A DNA stretch of 64,000 nt from Mycobacterium sp. WUMAC-067 (GCF_020217485.1 NZ_JAEKMI010000002.1:1-64000); one strand, 5' to 3'. Counted from the stretch's first letter, positions 18,185 through 30,790 are shown. The notes: generated by a model from the sequence alone, not told the origin. Program-made: numbers and translations.

Positions 18185-18200
18185 CTCAGGCTCAGCTCAG
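18185..18200 (+). promoter_or_regulatory. Three tandem CTCAG motifs upstream of sigE
   Basis: CTCAG occurs at 18185-18189, 18191-18195 and 18196-18200, just after a GAAACGGTTTC palindrome. The position corresponds to the sigE upstream region where the MprA response regulator binds in M. tuberculosis. Assigning MprA here is inference. Confidence 0.35.
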
Positions 18201-18244
18201 ACTGTTCATATACCGCACATACGCCGATACGCGACGGTGTCCGT

Positions 18245-19000
18245 ATGGATCGCGGAGCGCGTTGGGCGGGGAATACCGAATGGCAGCTGCCTGTTGCCGT
18301 CAATGACGAAGTGCCAGTGATCGGCACACCCGATTCGGAGGAATTGATCATCACCACCTTGCTCAGCCCGTCCAGCATGTCTCACGCGCAGGAGCGCCCC
18401 ACCGACGAGTGGGTGGAGCCGGCGGATGCTCCGCAGGGGACCGCGGTTTTCGACGCGACCGGGGACAAGTCGGCCATGCCGTCGTGGGACGAGCTGGTTC
18501 GTCAGCACGCCGACCGGGTGTACCGGCTGGCCTATCGGCTTTCCGGCAACCAGCACGACGCCGAGGACCTCACCCAGGAGACCTTTATCCGGGTTTTCCG
18601 GTCGGTGCAGAACTATCAGCCGGGCACGTTCGAAGGGTGGCTGCACCGCATCACCACCAACCTCTTCCTCGACATGGTGCGCCGGCGCGCGCGCATCCGG
18701 ATGGAGGCACTGCCCGAGGACTACGAGCGGGTGCCCGCCGACGAGCCCAACCCCGAGCAGATCTACCACGATTCACGGCTCGGCCCTGACCTGCAGGCGG
18801 CGCTGGATTCGCTGCCGCCGGAATTCCGTGCGGCCGTCGTCCTGTGTGACATCGAAGGTCTGTCCTACGAGGAGATCGGTGCCACCCTGGGCGTCAAGCT
18901 CGGGACCGTGCGCAGCCGCATCCACCGCGGACGCCAGGCCCTGCGTGACTACCTCGCCGCCCACTCCGATCGGCACGAGCTGCGCGCCCAGTCGGCGTAG
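18245..19000 (+). CDS. sigE: ECF RNA polymerase sigma factor SigE
   Basis: This extracytoplasmic-function sigma factor directs the envelope/surface-stress response. From ATG 18245 it is 251 residues: a variable N-terminus, sigma region 2 ([20 protein letters not shown] and [14 protein letters not shown], from about residue 81), and region 4 with [19 protein letters not shown] as the -35-reading helix-turn-helix. Start choice follows the M. tuberculosis alignment (GNTEWQL...SPSSMSH). In-frame GTG 18311 and ATG 18377 could give shorter forms, and an ECF-like promoter lies inside the 5' coding region. rseA follows 142 bases downstream. Confidence 0.93.
   Translation: MDRGARWAGNTEWQLPVAVNDEVPVIGTPDSEELIITTLLSPSSMSHAQERPTDEWVEPADAPQGTAVFDATGDKSAMPSWDELVRQHADRVYRLAYRLSGNQHDAEDLTQETFIRVFRSVQNYQPGTFEGWLHRITTNLFLDMVRRRARIRMEALPEDYERVPADEPNPEQIYHDSRLGPDLQAALDSLPPEFRAAVVLCDIEGLSYEEIGATLGVKLGTVRSRIHRGRQALRDYLAAHSDRHELRAQSA
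18270..18295 (+). promoter_or_regulatory. Candidate internal ECF-type promoter in sigE
   Basis: GGAAT (18270-18274), an 18-base spacer and GTT (18293-18295) resemble promoters of the SigH/SigE type. M. tuberculosis sigE is known to have a SigH-dependent promoter and alternative translation starts. Transcripts from here could use GTG 18311 or ATG 18377. Confidence 0.4.
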
Positions 19001-19142
19001 GCAGCGACCGCCCGCCTGTCTCGGCAGCGGAGCGATCAGGTAGATATTCAGCGGCTTTGCGCCCGTAGCTGCGCTATTGCCCACCGGCTCGCGCTACATT
19101 CGAGAGGAGGCGGCAAGGACAATGAGTGGCAAGGAGCTGGTG

Positions 19143-19538
19143 ATGCCCGATCGAGGACATGTGTTCCGCCGCGCGTTCTCCTGGCTTCCCGCCCAGTTCG
19201 CCTCCCAGAGCGACGCGCCCGTCGGCGCACCCCGCCAGTTCGGTTCCACCGAGCACCTGTCCGTCGAGGCGATCGCCGCGTTCGTCGACGGCGAGCTGCG
19301 GATGAACGCCCACCTGCGGGCCGCGCATCACCTGTCGATGTGCCCCCAGTGCGCGGCCGAGGTCGACGATCAGAGTCGGACGCGCGCGGCGCTGCGCGAT
19401 TCGCACCCGATCCGCATCCCCAGCACGCTGCTCGGCATGCTGGCTGACATTCCCTACGATTCGCCCGACGACTCGACCGCACCGGCATCCGACGGTTTCG
19501 CCGACCGCGATGCCCGCGAGCGTCGCAAGCGTCGATAG
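19143..19538 (+). CDS. rseA: Anti-sigma-E factor RseA
   Basis: A zinc-associated anti-sigma factor that holds SigE inactive until stress-triggered modification and proteolysis. The 131-residue protein has the ZAS motif H63-x3-C67-x2-C70 (HHLSMCPQC) preceded by AIAAFVDGELRMNAHLRAA. No membrane helix is present, so it is soluble like the M. tuberculosis protein. ATG 19143 is preferred over ATG 19122 because AAGGAG sits 6 bases upstream and the orthologue starts at nearly the same point. The C-terminal tail is shorter than I recall for Rv1222. Confidence 0.88.
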   Translation: MPDRGHVFRRAFSWLPAQFASQSDAPVGAPRQFGSTEHLSVEAIAAFVDGELRMNAHLRAAHHLSMCPQCAAEVDDQSRTRAALRDSHPIRIPSTLLGMLADIPYDSPDDSTAPASDGFADRDARERRKRR

Positions 19539-21210
<1,672 letters not shown>

Positions 21211-21630
21211 ATGTTCGCCAACGTCGGCTGGGGAGAGATGCTCGTCCTCGTCGTGGTCGGGTTGGTGGTCCTCGGCCCCGAGCGGCTTCCCGGCGCCATC
21301 CGGTGGTCGGCCAACGCGTTGCGCCAGGCGCGCGACTACCTGAGCGGTGTGACCAGCCAGTTGCGCGAGGATCTCGGTCCCGAGTTCGATGACCTGCGCG
21401 GTCCGCTCAGCGAATTGCAGAAGTTGCGGGGCATGACCCCGCGCGCCGCGCTGACCAAGCACCTGTTGGACGGCGATGACTCGTTCCTGACCGGAAACTT
21501 CGACAAGCCGGTGAACGGGGATGCGTTGGAGACGCCGCCGCCCGCCCCTCCCGCACCGGCGAACGGACAACCGCTCGGAGCGGAACAGCAGACGGGCGGC
21601 CACACGCCGTTCGACACCGACGCAACCTGA
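21211..21630 (+). CDS. tatB: Sec-independent (Tat) translocase component TatB
   Basis: The 139-residue protein has the TatA/B layout. A short N-terminal membrane helix ([18 protein letters not shown]) ends in the conserved G-P-E-R hinge, followed by an amphipathic helix ([17 protein letters not shown]), a charged region and a Pro/Ala-rich tail. TatB receives folded, cofactor-bearing twin-arginine substrates with TatC. The start codon directly abuts the htrA stop, so the two are cotranslated. A strong hairpin follows its stop. Confidence 0.93.
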   Translation: MFANVGWGEMLVLVVVGLVVLGPERLPGAIRWSANALRQARDYLSGVTSQLREDLGPEFDDLRGPLSELQKLRGMTPRAALTKHLLDGDDSFLTGNFDKPVNGDALETPPPAPPAPANGQPLGAEQQTGGHTPFDTDAT

Positions 21631-21646
21631 ACCGGCCCGGCCGGTT
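21630..21646. terminator. Bidirectional hairpin between tatB and mrp
   Basis: AACCGGCC-C-GGCCGGTT forms an 8-base perfect stem with a single-base centre, filling the whole 16-base gap between the convergent tatB and mrp stop codons. There is no T-tract except a short TTT on the tatB side. Confidence 0.6.
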
Positions 21647-22801
21647 TCAGCGGCCTTTCGGATCGAGCCCCAGCGATACGCCGGCCAGCCCGCGCCGACG
21701 CGAGGACAAGCTGTCGGCCACCCCGCGCAGCGCCTTGCCCACCGGCGAATCGGGCGCGCTCAGCACCAAGGGAGTGCCGGAATCGCCCGCGGCCACCAGC
21801 TCGGGATCCAGCGGGATCTGACCCAGCAGCGGCACATCGGCGCCGACCGCGCGCGACAGCCGCTCGGCTACCTGCTCGCCGCCCCCCTCACCGAACACCT
21901 TCAGCGTGGAGCCGTCCGGCAGCGTGAGCCCCGACATGTTCTCCACGACGCCGGCGAGGCGTTGGCGCGTCTGCAGCGCGATGCTGCCGGCCCGCTCGGC
22001 GACCTCGGCCGCGGCCAGCTGTGGCGTCGTCACCACCAGAATCTCCGCGTTCGGGATCAGCTGCGCCACCGAGATGGCGATGTCGCCGGTCCCCGGCGGC
22101 AGATCGAGCAGCAGCACGTCCAGATCACCCCAATAGACGTCGGCCAGGAATTGCTGCAGGGCGCGGTGCAGCATCGGCCCGCGCCATACCACCGGCGTGT
22201 TGCCCTCGGTGAACTGAGCGATCGAGATGACCCGCACCTCGTGGGCGATGGGCGGCAGGATCATCGACTCGACCTGGGTGGGCCGGTCGGTGGTGCCCAT
22301 CATGCGGGGGATGGAGTGGCCGTGGATGTCGGCGTCCAGCACGCCGACGGACAGGCCGCGGGCCGCCATCGCCGCCGCCAGGTTGACCGTGACGGTGGAC
22401 TTGCCCACCCCGCCCTTCCCGGACGCGACCGCATAGACTCGCGTCAGCGAATTCGGTTGTGCGAACGGGATAATCGGCTCACGCGCGTCACCACGCAACT
22501 GCTTGCGCAGCTCGGTGCGCTGCTCGTCGCTCATCACGTCGAGGCTGACCTTCACCGCGCCCGTGCCCGGGACGTCGGAGACCGCCTGGCTGACCCGTTC
22601 GGTGATCTCGTTCTTCTTCGGACAGCTGGCGGTGGTCAGGTAGATCGCGACATGGACCGAGCCGTCGGGTTCGGTGTCGACGCTTTTGACCATCCCGAGA
22701 TCGGTGATAGGGCGCCGCAGTTCGGGGTCGATCACCTTCCCCAGTGCGGCGCGGATTGCCGCGCTCAGGTCGGCGGAATCAGAAGAGTCATGGCTGGACA
22801 T
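21647..22801 (-). CDS. mrp: Mrp/NBP35-family iron-sulfur cluster carrier ATPase
   Basis: A 384-residue P-loop ATPase (Rv1229c) thought to carry and deliver iron-sulfur clusters. The N-terminal MIP18/DUF59-like domain (KVIDPELRRPITDLGMV, 22-38) is followed by the deviant Walker A SGKGGVGKSTV (127-137), GVLDADIHGHSIP and LLDLPPGTGD. The usual C-terminal CxxC of some Mrp proteins is not evident; this matches my recollection of actinobacterial members. ATG 22801 (or GTG 22804) is supported by TACACT just upstream. Confidence 0.92.
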   Translation of the reverse strand: MSSHDSSDSADLSAAIRAALGKVIDPELRRPITDLGMVKSVDTEPDGSVHVAIYLTTASCPKKNEITERVSQAVSDVPGTGAVKVSLDVMSDEQRTELRKQLRGDAREPIIPFAQPNSLTRVYAVASGKGGVGKSTVTVNLAAAMAARGLSVGVLDADIHGHSIPRMMGTTDRPTQVESMILPPIAHEVRVISIAQFTEGNTPVVWRGPMLHRALQQFLADVYWGDLDVLLLDLPPGTGDIAISVAQLIPNAEILVVTTPQLAAAEVAERAGSIALQTRQRLAGVVENMSGLTLPDGSTLKVFGEGGGEQVAERLSRAVGADVPLLGQIPLDPELVAAGDSGTPLVLSAPDSPVGKALRGVADSLSSRRRGLAGVSLGLDPKGR

Positions 22802-22809
22802 CACCGCCG

Positions 22810-22815
22810 AGTGTA
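22810..22815 (-). promoter_or_regulatory. -10 element (TACACT) for mrp
   Basis: TACACT on the minus strand lies 8 bases before ATG 22801 and 5 before GTG 22804, so mrp is probably leaderless. Confidence 0.45.
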
Positions 22816-22841
22816 GGCGTGCGCGATGGAGCAGTCGGGCG

Positions 22842-22880
22842 GCGACCCGTTGAGCCCGGCTTTGCCGCGCTGGCGATCGC
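22842..22880. repeat. Diverged third copy of the 39-base dispersed repeat
   Basis: The stretch gcgacccgttgagcccggct onward matches the 48-86 / 26209-26247 element at 34 of 39 positions. It sits in the mrp-transglycosylase intergenic gap. Confidence 0.7.
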
Positions 22881-22887
22881 CGCGGTG

Positions 22888-24183
22888 TCAGTTGGCCGGG
22901 CCCGGCGCGGGCTTGTGCACCGCGGGCGCGTTCGGCGCCGCCGCTGGGCCGGCCGGTTTGGGCGACGGCGCGGCTTGCGGCGCGCTGGCTGCCGGGGGCG
23001 CCGGCGGCGCGACGACATCCGGGGGCGGCGGAGCGAACGGCTGCGGCGGAGCGAACGGCGGCGGAGGTGCCGCCGGAGGTGAGCTCTGGGTGCCGATGCA
23101 AATCACGGTGCACCCGGGAAGTTGGGCCGGCGCCTGCTGAGGCGTGGGAGACATCCAGGGGAACATCGGCGGGGGACTGACCATCGCGGGGCTGCTCAGG
23201 TCGATCAGTGGTACGCGCGCCAGCGGGTCGTCCAGCGGCAGGCCGTTGATGTTCATCGGCAGGTTGGGCCCCAGCCCTTCGGGATGCTCGAGGTGCGCGT
23301 CGCCCAGCGGCGGCGGCGGTCCGGTCATCGGCGGCAGGTCGACCGGGACGACGCCCGTGGCGTAGGCTGCCGCCCACCCCAGCACGTTCTGCGCATAGGG
23401 CATCGAGTTGTTGTAGCGCAGAATCGCGCTCAACACCTGCGACTGATCACGCAGGTTCAGCCCCCCGCTGCACAGATACCGGGCAGCCGCGAGGGTGGAG
23501 TCGAACAGGTTCTGCGGGTCGGCCACGCCGTCGCCCTTGCCGTCGGAGGCGTAGCGCGCCCAGGTCCCCGGCAAGAACTGCATCGGTCCCATCGCGCGGG
23601 CGTAGGTGACGCGATTGGCGGCGCTGCTCTGGATGATGACTTCGTTGCCGGGCAGCGTGCCGTCCAGCGACGGGCCGTAGATCGGGGTGATCGCGGTGCC
23701 GCGTGCGTCGACCGCGCCGCCGCCCGCGTGCCCCGATTCGATGCGCCCGATGCCTGCCAGCAGGTTCCAGCTGACGCCGCAGCCCGGGGCGGCGACGGCC
23801 ATCTTCTGCTCCGCGTTGCGGTATGCGGCCAATGCGATGCTCGGAATGCCCAGTGCGCCACGCGCATTGACGATCATCGCCGGCGGCGGGGCGGACAGCG
23901 CGGGCTCGGCGACGTGAAAGGCGGTGGGGCTGCGGTCTACCGCGACGACGGCGGGCCCGGTGAGGTCGGGGAAGGTGGGGGAGACCGCGGCCACCGGAGT
24001 GACGGCGGCATGAACCGGCGGCATCTGCGCCGGAAGTTCAGGTGCCGCCCCGCTGACGGCGCCCGCGAAGACCAGCGGAGTGATCATGGCGACGCCGAAT
24101 ATCGGCTTGCGCGTATTCCGAAGTGCTAGCTGCCGCGCAGTCGCGGCGGCCGGGCTCGCACCCCGGTTTCCCCCTATGCGCAC
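22888..24183 (-). CDS. Secreted or membrane-anchored lytic transglycosylase-like protein
   Basis: The 431-residue protein has an N-terminal hydrophobic segment (about 26-46, KPIFGVAMITPLVFAGAVSGA) serving as signal or anchor. An SLT-type muramidase domain follows (about 145-300) with catalytic glutamate in LLAGIGRIESGHAGGGAV, then RAMGPMQFLPGTWARYASDG and YLCSGGLNLRDQSQ. A long Pro/Ala-rich tail (from about 310) may span the wall. It corresponds to Rv1230c and should cleave peptidoglycan glycan strands. GTG 24183 is the first start, and I see no strong ribosome-binding site. Confidence 0.85.
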   Translation of the reverse strand: MRIGGNRGASPAAATARQLALRNTRKPIFGVAMITPLVFAGAVSGAAPELPAQMPPVHAAVTPVAAVSPTFPDLTGPAVVAVDRSPTAFHVAEPALSAPPPAMIVNARGALGIPSIALAAYRNAEQKMAVAAPGCGVSWNLLAGIGRIESGHAGGGAVDARGTAITPIYGPSLDGTLPGNEVIIQSSAANRVTYARAMGPMQFLPGTWARYASDGKGDGVADPQNLFDSTLAAARYLCSGGLNLRDQSQVLSAILRYNNSMPYAQNVLGWAAAYATGVVPVDLPPMTGPPPPLGDAHLEHPEGLGPNLPMNINGLPLDDPLARVPLIDLSSPAMVSPPPMFPWMSPTPQQAPAQLPGCTVICIGTQSSPPAAPPPPFAPPQPFAPPPPDVVAPPAPPAASAPQAAPSPKPAGPAAAPNAPAVHKPAPGPAN

Positions 24184-24288
24184 TCGACCGTCCTAGGTGT
24201 GAGCTGGACTTACTTTCTGTTAGATCGGTGAACCAGATCACCATACATAACTCTTGTGGCGCGAGTGGCGCAATGGTCGAAGCGGATC

Positions 24289-24831
24289 TCACCTTGATTT
24301 CTTAGCCGCGCGCTCCAGGTTGTCGCCCTGCGGTGCCGGGCCCGCATCGGGGGATTCCGGCGTCAGATCGGCGAGCAGTTCGCGCAGGTCATCCAGTTCG
24401 TGGCGCAGGTATTCGCGGGTCACCACCTCGCCGACGGCCAGCCGCAATGCCGCCAATTCACGGGCCAGGTATTCGGTGTCGGCCTTGGTCTGGGCGGCGC
24501 GACGGCGGTCCTCTTCGAGTGCGACGCGGTCGCGGTTCTCCTGCCGGTTCTGCGCCAACAGGATCAGCGGGGCCGCGTAGGCGGCCTGTGTGGAGAAGGC
24601 CAGGTTCAACAGGATGAATGGGTAGGGGTCAAAGCGCGCCTTGGCCGCGAACAGGTTCACCGCGATCCACACCACCACCATGACCGTCTGCAGCAGAAGG
24701 TAGCGGCCGGTGCCGAAGAAACGCGCGATCGATTCGGTGAGCTGCCCGACGGTCTCCGGATCCAGCCGGGGGGAATACCTGCGCGATGTCCGCGGGGTGT
24801 ACAGCCCTCGCGGAGCCGTGGATTTGCTCAC
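24289..24831 (-). CDS. DUF1003 membrane protein
   Basis: A 180-residue protein with two membrane helices. The first begins LLQTVMVVVWIAVNLFAAK and the second contains FILLNLAFSTQAAYAAPLIL, the latter being the DUF1003 signature that continues into AQNRQENRDRVALEEDRR. A coiled, charged C-terminal tail follows. It corresponds to Rv1231c. Its GTG overlaps the preceding MgtE/CBS-like gene by 4 bases, so the two are coupled and may act together in ion or membrane homeostasis, which is inference from context. Confidence 0.85.
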   Translation of the reverse strand: MSKSTAPRGLYTPRTSRRYSPRLDPETVGQLTESIARFFGTGRYLLLQTVMVVVWIAVNLFAAKARFDPYPFILLNLAFSTQAAYAAPLILLAQNRQENRDRVALEEDRRRAAQTKADTEYLARELAALRLAVGEVVTREYLRHELDDLRELLADLTPESPDAGPAPQGDNLERAAKKSR

Positions 24832-26135
24832 GCGGAACCTCCCAAGCCTTGGAATTGGCCGGCCGCGTCGAGTTCCTGCATGTCCACGCGCCAGTCGTGC
24901 GGCAGCAGGTGATCGAGCAGGTCGTCCACGGTGACCGCACCCAACAGGTGGTTCTGGTCATCGACGACGGGGCCGCACACGAGGTTGTACGCGGCGAGGT
25001 AGCGGGTCACCGCGATCAGCGGCGTCTCCGGTGTCAGGGTGAGCAACTCGCTGTCGACGATCCCGCCGACCAGCTCGGCTGGCGCCTCGCGCAACAGCCG
25101 CTGCAAGTGCACGCAGCCCAGGTAGCGGCCGGTCGGCGTCGCCGTCGGTGGACGCGCCACGAACACCATTGAGGACAGGGCGGTGCTGAGGTCCGGATCG
25201 CGGACCCGGGCCAGCGCCTCCGCGACCGACGTGTCCGGGGTGAGGACCACCGGATCGGAAGTCATCAGGCCACCCGCGGTGTCCGGCGAATGCGTCAGCA
25301 GCCGGCGCACGGGCGCGGACTCGTCGGGGTCCATCCGGGTCAGCAGCATCTCGGCGTCGGTGGGGTTCAGCACGCCGAGCAGGTCGGCGGCGTCGTCGGG
25401 ATCCATCTCCTCGAGCACGTCCGCCGATCGCTCGGTGCCCAGCTGCGACAGCACCTCGGCCTGATCCAGCTCCGGCAACTCCTGCAGGATGTCGGCCAGC
25501 CGGTCGTCGTTGAGCGCCCTGAGCACCTCGTAGCGTCGCTTCGCCGGTAGTGCGCGGATCGCGTCGGCCACATCGATCGGCTTGCGCCCTTCAAACTGGC
25601 CCAGCAGCTGCGCCACCCCCTGCCCCGGCAAGGCCAGCGCCGACGGGGTCAAACCCTGCACGCTTTGCCAGTCCACGACGTGAACGGGACCGCGCCGTCC
25701 CAGCCGTCGGTGCGGGCGCACGGCGACCCGACTCACCATCCAGTCGCGCGTCCGGTTCTGTTCGATGCCCAGATCGGTGACCACGACGTCGAGGCCGGCC
25801 AGCTCGGGCAGTTCGGGGTCGTTGACCTTGACCTGGGTGTCCAGCACCTGGCCGATCGCCAGAACTTCCCCGGGCCGCTGCACGAAGTGGCGTAGGGACA
25901 CGTTGCCGGTGCTCAGCGTCACGCCGTTGGGCTCGATGGACGCGACTCGCAGGATCGGGATGAAGATGCTGCGCCGGGTCGCGAGGTCGACGACCAACCC
26001 CAGGACGCGCGGCTGCTGGCGGACGATGCTGATGCTGATCACAACGTCGCGGACCCGGCCGACGGACTCCCCGAGTGGACCCAACACCAACATTCGCGCG
26101 AGCCGCGCGATGTACACCCTGTTGACCGATCCCAT
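24828..26135 (-). CDS. Soluble MgtE-N/CBS-domain protein with PRC-barrel-like N-terminus
   Basis: The 435-residue protein (Rv1232c-like) resembles the cytosolic sensor half of MgtE magnesium channels but has no membrane part. It has an N-terminal PRC-barrel-like region (LGESVGRVRDVVISISIVRQ, 20-39), an MgtE-N superhelix (about 180-290, LQELPELDQAEVLSQLGTER) and a CBS pair (about 295-425) starting SPDTAGGLMTSDPVVLTPDT. It may sense magnesium or adenine nucleotides and act on the DUF1003 partner encoded next. ATG 26135 has TAGGCT 8 bases upstream. Confidence 0.85.
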   Translation of the reverse strand: MGSVNRVYIARLARMLVLGPLGESVGRVRDVVISISIVRQQPRVLGLVVDLATRRSIFIPILRVASIEPNGVTLSTGNVSLRHFVQRPGEVLAIGQVLDTQVKVNDPELPELAGLDVVVTDLGIEQNRTRDWMVSRVAVRPHRRLGRRGPVHVVDWQSVQGLTPSALALPGQGVAQLLGQFEGRKPIDVADAIRALPAKRRYEVLRALNDDRLADILQELPELDQAEVLSQLGTERSADVLEEMDPDDAADLLGVLNPTDAEMLLTRMDPDESAPVRRLLTHSPDTAGGLMTSDPVVLTPDTSVAEALARVRDPDLSTALSSMVFVARPPTATPTGRYLGCVHLQRLLREAPAELVGGIVDSELLTLTPETPLIAVTRYLAAYNLVCGPVVDDQNHLLGAVTVDDLLDHLLPHDWRVDMQELDAAGQFQGLGGSA

Positions 26136-26143
26136 GGAAGTAG

Positions 26144-26149
26144 AGCCTA
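26144..26149 (-). promoter_or_regulatory. -10 element (TAGGCT) for the MgtE/CBS-like gene
   Basis: TAGGCT on the minus strand lies 8 bases before ATG 26135, consistent with a leaderless start. Confidence 0.45.
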
Positions 26150-26185
26150 GGCAGCCATCGGTCCGATGGCAGACCGGCCGGGCTT

Positions 26186-26269
26186 ATCGCGCCGGGCACT
26201 GATGCGGGGCGACCCGCTGCGCCCGGCTCCGCCGCGCTTGCGATCGCGCCAGGCACTGATGCGGGGCGA
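26186..26269. repeat. Composite intergenic repeat: 27-base direct repeats around the 39-base element
   Basis: Positions 26186-26212 and 26243-26269 are 27-mers (atcgcgccgggcactgatgc onward) differing at one base, with a 57-base period. Between and overlapping them, 26209-26247 is identical to 48-86 at the left edge of the window. It occupies most of the gap between two minus-strand genes. Confidence 0.85.
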
Positions 26270-26275
26270 ACGCCG

Positions 26276-26872
26276 CTAATGCGTGCGCAGCGCGAAGAGC
26301 ACGATCACCAAAGTCACCACCAGCGTGGCGATTCCGATGACGATGCCGGCGACCGCCAGGCCGAAACCCTCCTGCCGGGTCCGCTTGATCTGGTCCAGGG
26401 CGATCGCGCCCAGCACCATGGCCACGATTGAGCCGATGCAGCACAACAGGCCGGTGAACGACGCGATGAGCGAGGCGATCGCCAGCGGGTTCGTCCCGGG
26501 CACAGCGGCCTGGGCCGGATAGCCACCGTGGTAGTCCGGCGGCGGGTAATAGCCGCCCGCATATCCGGGAGACCCGTAGGGGGGCGGCCCGGCGTACTGC
26601 GGTGGTGCCGGCGGGTAGGGCGATCCGCCGTAACCGGCTGGTTGTTCATAGCCCGGTGGTGGCGGGACGGGCGGGGGGTACGACGGCGGCGGATACCCGG
26701 CTGCGTAGTCGGTGGGATAGCCCGGCGGTGGATACGGCGGGGGCGCCGAATCGGCGGAGGGCGGTTCCCAGGGGGCCGGCTGGTCCTGCTGCTCAGAGGC
26801 GTCGCCGCCGGTGGGTGGGTCGGCCTTGTCGTCGTGGGCACTCTCGCCGAAGCCGCCGCCGGGAGCTGTCAT
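26276..26872 (-). CDS. Pro/Tyr-rich membrane protein with DUF4190
   Basis: A 198-residue protein (same length as I recall for Rv1233c). The N-terminal half is rich in Pro, Gly and Tyr (PPPGYPTDYAAGYPPPSYPP-type repeats). The C-terminal DUF4190 domain has two membrane helices (PLAIASLIASFTGLLCCIGS and FGLAVAGIVIGIATLVVTLV). Such proteins are common in actinobacterial envelopes and their function is unknown. ATG 26872 has TAGGTT 7 bases upstream; the longer reading to 26908 is not supported. Confidence 0.82.
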   Translation of the reverse strand: MTAPGGGFGESAHDDKADPPTGGDASEQQDQPAPWEPPSADSAPPPYPPPGYPTDYAAGYPPPSYPPPVPPPPGYEQPAGYGGSPYPPAPPQYAGPPPYGSPGYAGGYYPPPDYHGGYPAQAAVPGTNPLAIASLIASFTGLLCCIGSIVAMVLGAIALDQIKRTRQEGFGLAVAGIVIGIATLVVTLVIVLFALRTH

Positions 26873-26879
26873 GGTGTTC

Positions 26880-26885
26880 AACCTA
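26880..26885 (-). promoter_or_regulatory. -10 element (TAGGTT) for the DUF4190 gene
   Basis: TAGGTT on the minus strand lies 7 bases before ATG 26872. Confidence 0.5.
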
Positions 26886-27055
26886 ACCCATGGGCAGGTG
26901 GCGGCCACCGGGGCGAAACGTCAGGGCCTTGCGCAACCCCGGGCTGGTCACTCCACGCCAGCGCGCCGTGTTTTCGCAGGTGGCGACGGGCCGCGGGATA
27001 GGGTGGAAAGGCCCTGAGATGAAACGACGACCGAGGCGGAGGACAATGAACGGCG

Positions 27056-27583
27056 ATGACTAATCCTTTCCAGCCTGGGCAGGTTCCCGGCGCGACGCCA
27101 GGAGGCGCGACGGGGCGTGGGCGAGGGTCGCCTGGACTGCCGACACCTCCGCGGGGCTGGCCGGTCGGGTCCTATCCCACCTACGCCGAGGCGCAACGCG
27201 CCGTCGACTACCTCTCCGAGCAACAGTTCCCGGTCCAACAGGTGACCATCGTGGGTGTCGACCTGATGCAGGTGGAGCGAGTTACCGGCCGATTGACCTG
27301 GCCCAAGGTGCTCGGCGGAGGCGTGCTGAGCGGGGCGTGGCTGGGCCTGTTCATCGGCCTGGTGCTGGGCTTCTTCAGTCCCAATCCCTGGGGCGCACTG
27401 GTCACGGGCCTGGTCGCCGGCGTCTTCTTCGGGCTCATCACTTCGGCTGTTCCGTATTCAATGGCCCGTGGCACAAGGGATTTCAGTTCGACCATGCAAT
27501 TGGTGGCTGGGCGCTACGACGTGCTCTGTGATCCGCAAAACGCAGAAAAGGCGCGGGACCTGTTGGCGCGCTTGGCGATCTGA
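27056..27583 (+). CDS. General-stress-protein-like (YflT/GsiB-type) membrane protein
   Basis: A 175-residue protein (Rv1234-like). A ferredoxin-like/YflT stress domain (GSYPTYAEAQRAVDYLSEQQ, near 42-61) is followed by two glycine-rich membrane helices (VLGGGVLSGAWLGLFIGLVL and ALVTGLVAGVFFGLITSAV) and a short tail (GRYDVLCDPQNAEKARDLL). The biochemical role is unknown. A five-codon reading frame (27046-27063) overlaps the start in another frame. It precedes lpqY by 23 bases and could be part of that transcript. Confidence 0.8.
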   Translation: MTNPFQPGQVPGATPGGATGRGRGSPGLPTPPRGWPVGSYPTYAEAQRAVDYLSEQQFPVQQVTIVGVDLMQVERVTGRLTWPKVLGGGVLSGAWLGLFIGLVLGFFSPNPWGALVTGLVAGVFFGLITSAVPYSMARGTRDFSSTMQLVAGRYDVLCDPQNAEKARDLLARLAI

Positions 27584-27603
27584 GGCGCGCACGAGAGGTG
27601 TGA

Positions 27604-29946
<2,343 letters not shown>

Positions 29947-29957
<11 letters not shown>

Positions 29958-30786
29958 CGGGCAGGGCGCGCGGCGCACCGCGATCTGGGCGGTCATCGAC
30001 ATCGTGGTCGTGGTGTACGCGCTGCTTCCGGTGTTGTGGATCTTCAGCCTCTCCCTGAAGCCGACGTCAACGGTCAAGGACGGCAAGCTGATTCCGTCGT
30101 CGATGTCCCTGGACAATTATCGCGGCATCTTTCGCGGCGACTTCTTCAGCTCGGCACTGATCAACTCCGTCGGGATCGCGTTGATCACCACCGCGATCGC
30201 GGTAACTCTCGGGGCGATGGCGGGCTATGCGATCGCACGCCTGGATTTTCCGGGCAAGCGACCGCTGGTCGGCGCCACCCTGCTGATCACCATGTTTCCC
30301 GCGATCTCGTTGGTCACACCGTTGTTCAACATCGAACGCTTCATCGGCCTGTTCGACACCTGGCCGGGCCTGATCCTGCCCTACATCACGTTTGCGCTGC
30401 CGCTCGCGATCTACACGCTGTCGGCGTTCTTCCGCGAGATCCCATGGGATTTGGAGAAGGCGGCGACAATGGACGGCGCCACGCCGGCTCAGGCGTTCCG
30501 CAAGGTGATCGTCCCCCTGGCGGCGCCCGGCGTGGTGACCGCCGCGATCCTGGTGTTCATCTTCGCCTGGAACGATCTGCTGCTGGCGCTGACCCTGACC
30601 GCCACCAAAGCTGCCATCACCGCACCGGTGGCGATCGTGAACTTCAGCGGCAGTTCACAGTTCGAGGAGCCGACCGGATCGATCGCGGCCGGGGCCGTGG
30701 TGATCACCGTTCCCATCATCGCTTTTGTTCTAATCTTCCAACGACGAATCGTCGCCGGGTTGACCTCCGGCGCTGTGAAGGGATGA
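29947..30786 (+). CDS. sugB: Trehalose ABC importer permease SugB
   Basis: A 279-residue second permease with six membrane helices. It starts with [20 protein letters not shown], and the EAA loop reads [23 protein letters not shown] 29947 is chosen; in-frame GTGs at 29935 and 29938 are possible. It overlaps the end of sugA by 11 bases, and sugC starts 4 bases after its stop. Confidence 0.93.
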
Positions 30787-30790
30787 CGCG

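Noticed and set aside
22804..23377. Extended N-terminus of Mrp (576 residues)
   Set aside because: The added stretch reads through the repeat and the shadow of the neighbouring transglycosylase gene. Family length and the -10 element support a start at 22801.
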